In this document: positions 12,401 to 24,400 of the stretch, in pieces
How positions within the stretch are numbered: the first letter of the stretch is position 1
How the letters are laid out: every line of letters begins with the position of its first letter
Assembly (NCBI GenBank): GCA_023052935.1
Contig: CM041292.1
Coordinates: 113,737,436-113,801,435, forward strand
Reading direction: 5' to 3'
Length of the DNA: 64,000 nt
DNA from: Piezodorus guildinii
Lineage: Eukaryota > Arthropoda > Insecta > Hemiptera > Pentatomidae
Program-made: the position numbers and the translations under genes
Notes under the pieces: generated by a model
What the model was told of the DNA's origin: nothing
The model's database searches: none
The model's input: the letters and a program-made list of their open reading frames with translations, nothing else

Positions 12401-15400
12401 GGTCACTCAGGCATCTTAGGGAATGAGAGGGCTGATAGCCTCGCGAGGAGGGGTTCTGCCCAGCTACCCCCCACACCCGAACCTGTGTGTGGAATTAGCC
12501 TCAGCAAAGCCAAAGGACTGATTAAGGCTGCTGCTGATAATAGATCCAGGCAATACTGGAGGGATACCGACAAGCAGCATCACTCCAAGATGTTTCTGGA
12601 TGGACCCTGCAAAGAGAGAAGTCATATTCTACTCTCTATGGATAGGACAACCCTAAGGAGGGTAACAGGACTATATACTGGACACTGTCAACTTAATAAG
12701 CATCTCCATAATATGGGTTTGGTGGCCTCACCGACTTGTAGATTCTGCAAGAAGGAGGATGAAACTGCATTTCATTTGATATGCAGTTGCCCAGAGATTG
12801 CTAGGACACGGTTTTACCATTTTGGTGTCGACCATATCCCTGATCCCAAGTTGCGTGAACTGATTAACCCCCACAGGTTAGTCAGATTCACCAAGGCGCT
12901 AGCCCTGTATTAACAGTATATTGGACGGCGCACAATAAGCCTAAATTGGCTGCAGTGCATTGGATTAGCCGGCAAAAAAAAAAAAAAAAAAAAAAAATTG
13001 AATCTACAAAATTAAAGTACTTTAGGGGAAGAAAATTTAAAATATGGTATTTAAGCCCATTTATCCAAATAAACTTGCATTAAAAAATGTTTTTTCTGTT
13101 TCTCCTTAGTTGGTATCGAATTTATTCAATTTATATATTTACCATTTTATCGCGTTAACAAATATCTAGTTATTATTATTGAATCTACAAATTAAAGGTA
13201 CTTTAGGGAAGAAATTTAAAATATTGTATTAAGCCCTGTCAGACCATTTTTATCCAAATAAAACCTACATGATATTAAAGCCCATTAAATTTTACATCGA
13301 TATAGCGAGTTTAATCAAAATCGTCGGAACTGTTTTTGAGAAAATCGAAAAAATGTGCAAAATGCATGGTATAAAGTGCCTCTTCTGGTAGGCTCATTTT
13401 GATGAAAAAGTTTTGTCACGTCTCGGGCGTATAGATTCTTAAATATGAAATTTCAGTTTCATAGGGCTTACCGTTTCCGCCCGGGAGTTACCACACACAC
13501 ACACACACCACACACACACACACACACACAGACCTTTTTTCGGGACTTGGTTATTTGGACTCAGGGGACCCTAAAACGTGTATTTCCGTTGAAAACTGGA
13601 ATTCGAAAATTTTCACGATCGCAATACTTCCCCTTACTATATATAGTAAGTGAAAGTAATAAATTAAATTAAATTTCTATAGAAACATGTGTTTGATTCA
13701 AAAATCTATTATATTATTATCTAAAATAATCAGTTAGTGTTATGTTCATTTCATCACTCTCTATTAACTTTTAAAAGCTTTTGTATGAGATGATAATATT
13801 TCTAAAATCTTTAGCTTTCCAACGGTATATCATACATGTATATTACTGCTCTTATGTTCAAAAATGAAAAATTGCATTACAAAAATGTTTTTTCTGTTTT
13901 CTCCTTTAGTTGGGTATCGAATTTATTCAATTTATATATTTACCAGTTTTTCATCAGCGTTAACAAGATAATCTAGTTATTATTATTGAATCTACAAAAT
14001 TAAAGGTACTTTAGGGGAAGAAAATTTAAAATATTGGTATTTAAGCCCTGTCAGACCATTTTTATCCAAATAAAACTTACATGATATTAAAGCCCATTAA
14101 ATTTTACATCGATATAGCGAGTTTAATCAAAATCGTCGGAACCGTTTTTGAGAAAATCGAAAAAAAAATGTGCAAAATGCATGGTATAAAGTGCCTCTTC
14201 TGGTAGGCTCATTTTGATGAAAAAAGTTTTGTCACGTCTCGGGCGTATAGATGTCTTAAATATGAAATTTCAGTTTCATAGGGCTTACCGTTTCCGCACG
14301 GGAGTTACCACACACACACACACACACACAGACCTTTTTTTCGGGACTTGGTTATTTGGACTCAGGGGACCCTAAAACGTGTATTTCCGTTGAAAACTGG
14401 AATTCGAAAATTTTCACGATCGCAATACTTCCCCTTACTATATATAGTAAGTGAAAGTAATAAATTAAATTAAATTTCTATAGAAACATGTGTTTGATTC
14501 AAAAATCTATTATATTATTATCTAAAATAATCAGTTAGTGTTATGTTCATTTCATCACTCTCTATTAACTTTTAAAAGCTTGTGTATGAGATGATAATAT
14601 TTCTAAAATCTTTAGCTTTCCAACGGTATATCATGCATGTATATTACTGCTCTTATGTTCAAAAACGAAAAATTGCATTAAAAAAATGTTTTTTCTGTTT
14701 TCTCCTTTAGTTGGGTATCGAATTTATTCAATTTATATATTTACCAGTTTTTCATCAGCGTTAACAAGATAATCTAGTTATTATTATTGAATCTACAAAA
14801 TTAAAGGTACTTTAGGGGAAGAAAATTTAAAATATTGGTATTTAAGCCCTGTCAGACCATTTTTATCCAAATAAAACCTACATGATATTAAAGCCCATTA
14901 AATTTTACATCGATATAGCGAGTTTAATCAAAATCGTCGGAACCGTTTTTGAGAAAATCGAAAAAATGTGCAAAATGCATGGTATAAAGTGCCTCTTCTG
15001 GTAGGCTCATTTTGATGAAAAAAGTTTTGTCACGTCTCGGGCGTATAGATGTCTTAAATATGAAATTTCAGTTTCATAGGACTTACCGTTTCCGCCCGGG
15101 AGTCCAGACCTTTTTTCGGGACTTGGTTATTTGGACTCAGGGGACCCTAAAACGTGTATTTCCGTTGAAAACTGGAATTCGAAAATTTTCACGATCGCAA
15201 TACTTCCCCTTACTATATATAGTAAGTGAAAGTAAAAATATATCGTTCTGAGGAAGGTAATAGTTGGTTTTCCAATGCTCCTAAAATGAATTTATAATTA
15301 GAAAAATAATAGAAGAAAAATACTGAATAATTAAACTGAAAACACTAATTGAAAATTTGGAGAAATTAAATTTATATAAAAACCATTGCTGCATGACATT

Positions 15401-18400
15401 GGCAAACCAACTCTACATAACCTTTTTGGCGTCACGTGACACTGCTGCTATACTATAATTAATCTTATATAACTATAAATATCTTGTTTATAATATCGAG
15501 ACACATAAAAAAAAAATAGAACAAAAACTACACTTCATTATCTTTGTTCGCGGTTTGAATTTGATAAATAAAATAATTTAAATTAAATAAAATTGCTACA
15601 AATTACGAAAGATGTTGATAGTGATTATATTGAGGTTATATAAAAGAAATACAGGTGAATAGCAATGAGCTACTCTGTTTATGATAAATAAAAGATTATT
15701 ATTTCATGTCAGATATCAATTTTATTTACTATATGTTACAATAACATACCAGAACCAAGTAGCCACATCCAAATTATTCAGTAACATCGTTTCGTTTTAT
15801 CTTTTTAACATAATCATTGTATATTATCATAACTCCTTTGCAACTCAGATCCGTATTTTCTTCAATTGTGGGGGAAGCCTTCTTTAAAAAAAAAAAAACG
15901 TATTTTTTTTAAGATCGTGTAATAAGCCCTTTTATGTTTTGTTTTTTTAACGAAAGATTAAAACTTTGAATTTTTTTTTAAAACTAATAATAATTGAACG
16001 TGTCTACGGTAACCTACACACAAAACATGGATATGATGCTATGGAAACTATGGAGTGAATGTATATTTTATCCCATCCTCAGCGCCAACTAATATGTATT
16101 TTATTATAACTGGAAACCATGGAGTGAATGTATATTTTTTAAATAAGAACGCATAGACACTATCAACACACACTTATTATTTGAATTAATAGTTACATAT
16201 GTAAATATATGGTAAGGTTACTGGGAACAGTGTTGCCACAGTTAAACAAATTTTGTTTTACGTTTTATAAAATATATTTTTCAACCATTTAGAATAGTAA
16301 TAAAAACTATCCTATCATTTAAGTTGGACCAAATAACAGATACTTACGAAGTTTGATCAAAGTCGGTTCAGTAATTTCAGAGTTTATCCGGAACAAACAT
16401 TGCGACACGAGATTTTTATATATATAGATAGGACAAAGGCTAACCACTTCCCTAAAAAAAAAATATAGAGTGGATGGATGCAAAGTGCTCCTTGACTGTT
16501 ACACCAATGGTCTTCAACGAAAAATATTTTCTTTACCAATGAGAAAATTTTTACATTTGGCGACATTGGGGGCTTTGGAAAATGTTGTGCTGATTTCCTT
16601 AGTCGAGCCACTCTCCAGAACATCTACTGTTATCGCACAGTACCCACTTTTGATCACAAGTAACAATTCTGGACAAAAAAGGGTCGTTTTTGTTTTGTCA
16701 AAGAAGTGTAGCACTAATTTTACAATGCTTTTTTTTTTTTAATTAGTGTGAAACTCTACTTTCATGCTTTTGTACCTTTACAATACCTTTGAGGTGGACA
16801 TCAATGGTGGATTTGCTAAGGTTAAGGTTCTCTGCACGTTCCCGAGTTGTTCTGGAGTTTTCATTGACTAAAGCCCAAAGAACATCCTCATCAAGATAGG
16901 AAGTTCTTCCATGACCTTCGTTCTCTTTTAAGACTAAAGTATCTCTCTCAAATCTTTTTCGGACCGCCGTTTAACAGTACCCGCATAAATGCTGTAGTCG
17001 CTCCAAACTTAATTGATGTTTCTGCCTGTCTGGATTATGTTCAAAGCATGTGTTTCTATAGCAATACTGCTTTAGGGGTGTGTGATTTTATAAATATTAA
17101 CACCTTGACTTTCAGAATCATTTAATAATTAATGGATGACAAATAAAAACAAAATCCAAATCAAGCATATTGGAGCAGCTCTCAAGTCAGAAACAAAAGC
17201 TGACATTGATATATTGAGTGGATTGCCACTTACTTTGAAATGAAAAATCCGAAAAAAAAAAACAACAAAAAAACTCTTGAAACCTTAGCATCGGCTAAAA
17301 ATTATTATCTATAGAATCTTAAACGTCTGTTATAGCCATAATTAGATTACAAGTTTTATTTTAGTTCTCTAAAATTATCAGTACATCAATGAATAAAAAT
17401 ACTAAATGAATAAAAAGTACTTACCAAGTTGTTTTATGGTTTGAACAGCTGTTGCATGGTCATAGCCATTATTTGGAGGGTCTTGGCAAAGGACCCTATC
17501 GAAGCATATCTTCAAAATGTGAGTACGACATGAGTCGATCAGTGGTGGTGGTAATTTACTAAACATTTTTAAGAAAAATAACAAATAATTTTGCTAAAAA
17601 TAAATAAGCTTCAGTAATAAATAACAACTAGAAATGGAAGACATCAAAATTTACAGAAAAATAATACTTAAATACTTGTGTAAAGCTTAATTGTCTAATG
17701 ATCAATTGATAACACCCTCACACAGCAGACCAAGGGCATGCACAGTACTTTTTTATTAATTAATGACTCCAACAACATCTCTTTTTACGTTAAACAAATA
17801 ATTTTGCTACACTATCCCAGTGGAGTATGGAGTAAGTAAATATGGTACTTATGAATCATCAGCACGCCAACTACTGTTACCCACCATTGTTTATAACCTG
17901 AACACAGATAACATTGACAGATGTCACGTTCAATTCATATATGTTATATGACTTATACGTGTGTGTAATATAAAAAATTAAATAAAATAATAAAACAATA
18001 TATATTATGAAATTTTAATTCTACATTTGTTTTTATTAATTTTAAGACTGGTATAATTTAACTTTTTATTTAGTTTACTCCAGAAAATATTTTAATGCTA
18101 TTTAAAATAGCCAAGAAGGAGTCCTCTTCCTGGTGCACTCGTCCCTACAAAAATTTACAAAGGTTTGAGACTGGGTTCTCTTCTGACATTATTTTTTCTA
18201 ATAGTGAATAATTTTCTATATATTTCGTGAATATTCTATAGATTTTTCCTGACTCTCCGATTTTAGGAGTATAACTATACGTCATGTTATTTGCACAAAC
18301 CTCCCTCAAAAATTTATTTCACTGGGTTAATCGAAAGATCTAGTTGTTGTTTACACTACTTGACTGATATTAAATTATGAGCCCAGCCATAAATGAATTT

Positions 18401-21400
18401 CAAACCTGCAGAAATATTTATTCGGTAACCCTCTAATCATGTCCCTATCCTCACCGAAGTCATCCTCCTGCAGCTGCAATGATTACAACTCCACCTCTTC
18501 TCCTATCATAATTGCATTTCATGTCTTCTTGGACAATATTTAATCTTAGCAATATTCCATGATTTTGTAGATATTTAACAATATTTTCTTCTGTAACCGG
18601 CAATTCCCAAATTGATACTCCCTGAGTTTCGGACAAAAAAAACAAAAAATAATAACAGACAATTAACACAAACATAAACAACTCATAAAACAGACAAGTC
18701 ATAACAGGAGATAAGGAGGAAGGTTTCATGGCATGCTAGTGATGCATAAGTACCATAAATACTCTTGGAATGAACATTTTTATTTCTCACAAATGAACCT
18801 GAAAGGTTAACAAACAATTGTATAAAACAGCTATAGACATTTACTTAAAATAAAAATTTTAAATATTGAAAATGAACCCCTGGGGTTCATTATACATTAA
18901 CAAAAAAACAGAATACACTTTATTCAGTACAGAACTTATAACCAATCCTTATTTAACCGAAGCCTCTCTCTCCACAAGTTGATTACTTGATTGATTGATA
19001 GATCATATGAACATGTTTTGAACCAGGGTTTGTTCCAACACCAAAGTTTGTCAACTGTGACAACCTGCACTGCTTTGAAGCAATACACCTCATTTGCAGA
19101 TATGGGAAACATCTTAGATCTAACCCACAGCTGCTATGAAACACCAAATACATATTTTTAACTGGCTGTGCACGTAGCATGCTATTTTCTTTCAACCTTC
19201 AGCCAGTAATATCTACTAATTGTTCTAACCAAAGAGAAGTGAGTTAGACTATCATTTACAAAGTGTTAGACTATCATTCACACTATAAGTCACAGTCATA
19301 AATAAATAATTTAGTAAAATAAAAAAGGATACACATAGACTGTAATAACTCTGATGGACAAAGGATCTGGCTTATTCTGCTGAATCTGCTGAAGAACAAT
19401 ATTGAGAATGTTGGTCCTGTTCTTAAGAGTGTGTTTGCCTCCATTACTTTTGTTACGAACTAAACTTTCACCACAGTTATAAATAGCCTCTAAAGCTGCT
19501 TCTCGACATGACCCTTCCTGTTATTATTAAAAATAATAAAAACATCAAAAATCTTTTGTGAAAATTGGAATACTAAAACCTCCCTTTATAGGTCATTCTA
19601 AAGAATGTTGCAAATAACATACCTTGGCATCGACTCACCTTAGCAACAATAATCTGTGACAATATCCACTGTGTAAGGCTTTCTAGTTTAGGAAACAATT
19701 CCATAAGTGGACATCGTTGTGCAATAGCAGCATAACATTCAAGCAAAACTTCACGACACTTTTCAATCTGAAATAAAAATTTTAAAATTAAGCTGAAATG
19801 TTACATAGACTAAAAAATAATATTACACTTAAATAACATATAATCTATTAAGGCTTTCCTACTGTCTTTAAGTCATTAACAACGAAAAATAATATAATTG
19901 GTAAGAACAAATATTATTAAAACTAACTATACTCTTTAAAATATAGATTAAATGCCTTACTTAAAATTTAGATACAAATACATTATTAAATTTTAAAAAA
20001 AATTAAATTTCGTGCCATTATTGGTGCTGACTCCTCAAAAAATTAAATTATAATGGGAATAATAAGATATCATAAGGCACTTCATTAATACATTTTGAGT
20101 AGCATTAGGTATTATTTCCAAGGTTGAAGATCTGGACAATAAGAAGGGAAAAAAACAAATAATGACCTCTATAAACAGTGATTTTTCATTATTTTTACAA
20201 GAATGATCTATCTATAATTCTAAAATACCTACCTCAGCATCCACTTTTGTATCCTTCATTAAGCCTAGAAGGCGTGAGTTTCTCCTGTTCAACTCCGTTT
20301 GGGCAATAGTTTCTAAGCGTGCTAAAACCATATCCAGATGGGCTGAAGACAGAATACCAATGGCTCTTGCACATATCTTTGAAATGAAGATAATAAAAAA
20401 AAAAAAAAAATTAATATACGAGCTACATCATATAATTTATTAGAACTAAATAAAAAAAAAAAAATTAGGACTAAATTTGATCACCATAATTCCCCAATGT
20501 TGATTGAAAAGGATCCGTTGGGGGTTTGCTTTTATTTTGAGAGAGTATAAATAAACAGCTGTGATCAAATAAGTAGTTATGATTATAATAATCTGATGTA
20601 ATGAGTTAAAGTAAAGAACTATATTGGTCTGGCCTGATTGTAAGAATGAACGTCCTTTTCAACCATTTTTTTTTTTTTTTTTTTTTGTTAAGTCAATTTG
20701 CCAGAGAACGTCATCCTACCAGAAATCGTCGCCTGCCCGTTGTATTAAAACAACATAGCTGTATGGACCAGAGTTTGAGCAACAATGATTAGCAGATAAT
20801 TAAAATTAATCATTTTTTTAACCTCATATCTTGGCATTAATTGTATATTCATAGTTTGCAAATACTAATCCACTAACATATTTTTTTTGTTTATGGTTTA
20901 TTTTTTTAATCCAAAGAAGTTTAATTTTATTTGTTTGTTATAAATCCAATGATGTTTTTTTAGTTGTAAATTTTTCTCGTTTCAAGATTGGACTTTTAGT
21001 AATTTTTGTTTCTATTCAGGCACCAGTGGCCTGCACTAGTCTGTTTCATGGGATGGGGCGTACCACTGGTATTTATTTCCATATCCATGTTATTTATTAT
21101 TTAAGATGGCAAAAGAGAGGGGTTGCACAGAATAGATCGGACTGGTGAAGACTCATTTAGATGGATATGGAGTAGTAGTAGTAATGTATTCAGAAAATAT
21201 CATAAAAAATTTAGTTCTATAAGCAAATGTTACCTTAATGTTGGAGCCAGCCTTAAAACGAAGGAGAATGGTCTCGAGATCTTCTGCAACATGCTGTTTA
21301 TCTTCAATGACTGCAGTAGTGATTGCCAGAGTACAGAGTAATACATTCTCCTCATCTCCTGGCTGAGTGGTAGCAAGTAAGCTAGTCAATCTTCTAGACA

Positions 21401-24400
21401 TTTCCACAGGCCATAAACTTTCATGACAAGAAATGGTTGTAACTGTGTTGTTAATCACTTCTAATAATAGAGAATCCCATTCAGACTCATTCCACTCAGA
21501 TACTGAAAAGGTAAATTAATATAATAAATAACTATATATATTTACTTGTATTGAATATAGAATAAGATATAGGTACACGATTGACTATTGATATAATCAT
21601 TGGAAGAATAATACTGAGTCAATCTTTTCAGTTAATACAATTCTGCCAAGAATGTATCTCTTTAGTATTTTAGAACCAATCAAAATACTAAAAAGATACA
21701 ATACTTTTTCTTACAGATATGCGAAAGTGAATACACGATTATAAGTGGTAAAACAGATGAAAATATTTGAAAAATAAAGGGAGTAACTATATTTATTTTT
21801 CATACTGGCAGAGGTTAGACAGATCTAATCTATTAATATCAGCTTATGGTAGATCTGGCTGGATACTAGAGGGTAGACAAAACTAGAGGTTTTGGTCAAC
21901 TAACTCAGAGTCAGAACCCAGCACTAATTCTGTTCCCAAAGACAAATATTACAGAGTATTACATCAAAAGTACCCAAGCATCACAAACCCTATCGCCTTC
22001 GAAAAGGAACTGTTAAATTTTGTTGCACATCCCATTGAGACCCAGAGACCCCATTACAGCAATGGTGCGTAGACACAATCCTGATAGGAATTTGAGCTGT
22101 GAGTATATAATTTTGTTATCTCATCAGAAGTTGTGTGTTCATATCACGTCGGGGTCATCAATTTAACGAGTTTTGTTAAAACAATATCTTACTTTGTAAT
22201 GAAAACGTTTTAACAAAATAATTATATTTATTTTTCAATATAACCTTTTTATTACAATTTTAACAGCCATTCTTAGAATGAAGTTACTTTTTTGGTTAGC
22301 CACCTGCTGTACATTTTATAAAATATAAACAAATAAATTTTAGCGATAATATGAAAAATATTTATTCGTTAATTATCAGGCCGATTTGCAAAAGAAATTC
22401 TTGGATATTTTTTTAAAACACTTTATTTATTCCAGTATCGCGACGTTTCAGCCTCTAGGGCCATTTTCAAGCTTCATGCATATCCATCTCAGTTATCTTT
22501 TAATTTTACCGCTTTTCACCAGCGTCGTCATAATTTTTTTAAAAATGTCATTTTTCAAAAAAACTTAACAGTTTTCAGCCGCCTTTTAGGTGTTCTCGTG
22601 CGCGATACTGGAATAAATAAAGTGTTTTAAAAAAAATATCCAAGAATTTCTTTTGCAAATCGGCCTGATAATTAACGAACAAATATTAGAACAAAAGAAA
22701 AATGACGACAATGATGAGAAAAAGAAAAATATTTACTAGAAAAAATATGAAAAGAACAAACAAATTATGTGACCAAGTGGCTAACACAATTTAGGCTTGT
22801 GAGGGGTGCGCTCAGCATAACCACTCTGCTACAACGGTATGACTAAAGAATAATATTGAGGATGTATAGTCGACTGTAGAAACTATTATAGGTGGAATAG
22901 TCAGGAATCAGTCATTTTTTGAAAAATTTTTAATTTTGCCAACGTTTCGGCCCAAGCTTGTGAGCCATCATCAGGGCATTACTGAGCCATGTCCAAGCAT
23001 AAACTGCTTTTAGTTAAACTGCTTTAGTTTATGCTTGGACATGGTAATATTTCATTATGATTTGGGGGTGATTGGTCTCATTTAAATTGTAATTTAATCA
23101 CCCTAATTTTCTGTTTCCTGAAATATAACCCCCCTCTTTCTTCCCCACACGCACATATACACAAACAGTTTAATAAGTATTTTAATGGCTAAATATTAAG
23201 AATTAGATACCTTGCAGATAGGTTATAAGTTGTGGAAGCTTATGGGCCCATAGATCCGAGATGTGTGGGCTGAGGTACCTTGAAAAGTGTTGCAAGAACT
23301 GCAGGATCGACACTCCACGGTTGTTATTCAGCGGAGAACCAAGAAAAGCAAATGATCGACAAAGCACAGTTTCTAGACTGGGTAATGGTCCTCCATCCTT
23401 AGGTGCAACTGTGAAATTTGTTATTTTTTTTTTTTATTAAATGTAGATGAGAGATGAAATTACTGACAATGAATGGTGTGGCAATGAAATAAGCTAAGTT
23501 CAATATTTTAAACATTCTAATCAAAGTTAGACTAAAAAATTAAAGTGATTTTAAATAACTATTGATCACTTTGAATAAATGCTCTACCTAACTAAAATAA
23601 TTGAATAGTTGTATTAGGGACTTAGTTCCTTAATAATAACATCTATGTTACAAATAAAGATAACATATCTGGCTAAAATACATTAAATAGACTTAATTAT
23701 TTACAAAGGTAAAAGAGGTAAAGAAAAAATATGCATACATAAAACAAAATTAAAAATACAACAATAAAAAAAACAACTAATTTTGAATTTTTTAGAAAGG
23801 AATAGATTCAGTCATTACAATGATTGATCATTTCTAATTTAAAATTTTACAATCAAAGAGTGTCTGTTTGGGACAATAAGGGATGATTAGAAGTGTAAAC
23901 GGCTAGAGTTCGATCAAATCCACAAGCCCACTCTGATCCTCTCGCTGTGTACGCCCATGTAAATAATTTAGTCCTCAGTTCTAAAAGCACAGCTTAAGAT
24001 GGTGAATGAACTGTTGAAAATGAATAATTAATAGAAACTTACCATAGTTAAATAAAAGGAATTGTGGGATTTTGTATTACTTCATAAATATTTTACATAT
24101 AACTATTTAAAATAAAATTTAATTTTTATTTAATTTACTTTCCATTGAAATTCCCTTTAGGTGAACATCACCAAAACATATGTTTATAATTTATGCGCAT
24201 ATAACAACTTTCTTTCAACTTGTTTGACTTCTATTGACTAATGAGCTATTAAAAATAGATTTTAAGAGTTCAATTTAGTTTCCATTTAGTTTAGGGTGAA
24301 ACATCAGTTTCCATGAAATAATCTAAAAGTAGAAATAACGAAAATGTCAGTTTATGGACTTATAACAACTTTCCAATTATTTGAAAATTTTTTCTAAAAT

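Larger units (their letters stand above)
7073..12997 (+). mobile_element. Full-length two-ORF non-LTR retrotransposon (I/LOA-like LINE)
   Basis: The element begins GGGGGGTAAATGGG and ends in a 24-base poly(A). It is flanked by a perfect 12-bp target duplication TTGAATCTACAA (7,061-7,072 and 12,998-13,009). It carries a 5' UTR of about 420 bases, ORF1, and a long intact ORF2 with endonuclease, reverse transcriptase, RNase H and a Cys/His finger. RNase H points to the I or LOA group of LINEs rather than Jockey. GC content is far above the surroundings. An intact ORF2 and clean target duplication indicate a recent insertion. Confidence 0.9.
5502..15235 (+). mobile_element. Concatemer of the Helentron-like element, one 5' end and five 3' ends
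   Basis: Begins with a complete 5' end (TCTGGTGCGGGCAACACACG) and then contains five successive 3' ends, each with TTACTATATATAGTAA followed by GTGAAAGTAA, at about 5,909, 6,714, 13,659, 14,459 and 15,235. Internal units are about 780-805 bases and lack the first 95 or so bases of the element; each restarts inside the 5' region near TACGTGAAA. CA-repeat length differs among units and is absent from the last. Unit 3 is split by the LINE at 7,073-12,997. Small open frames inside are shadows of this non-coding repeat. Confidence 0.7.
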
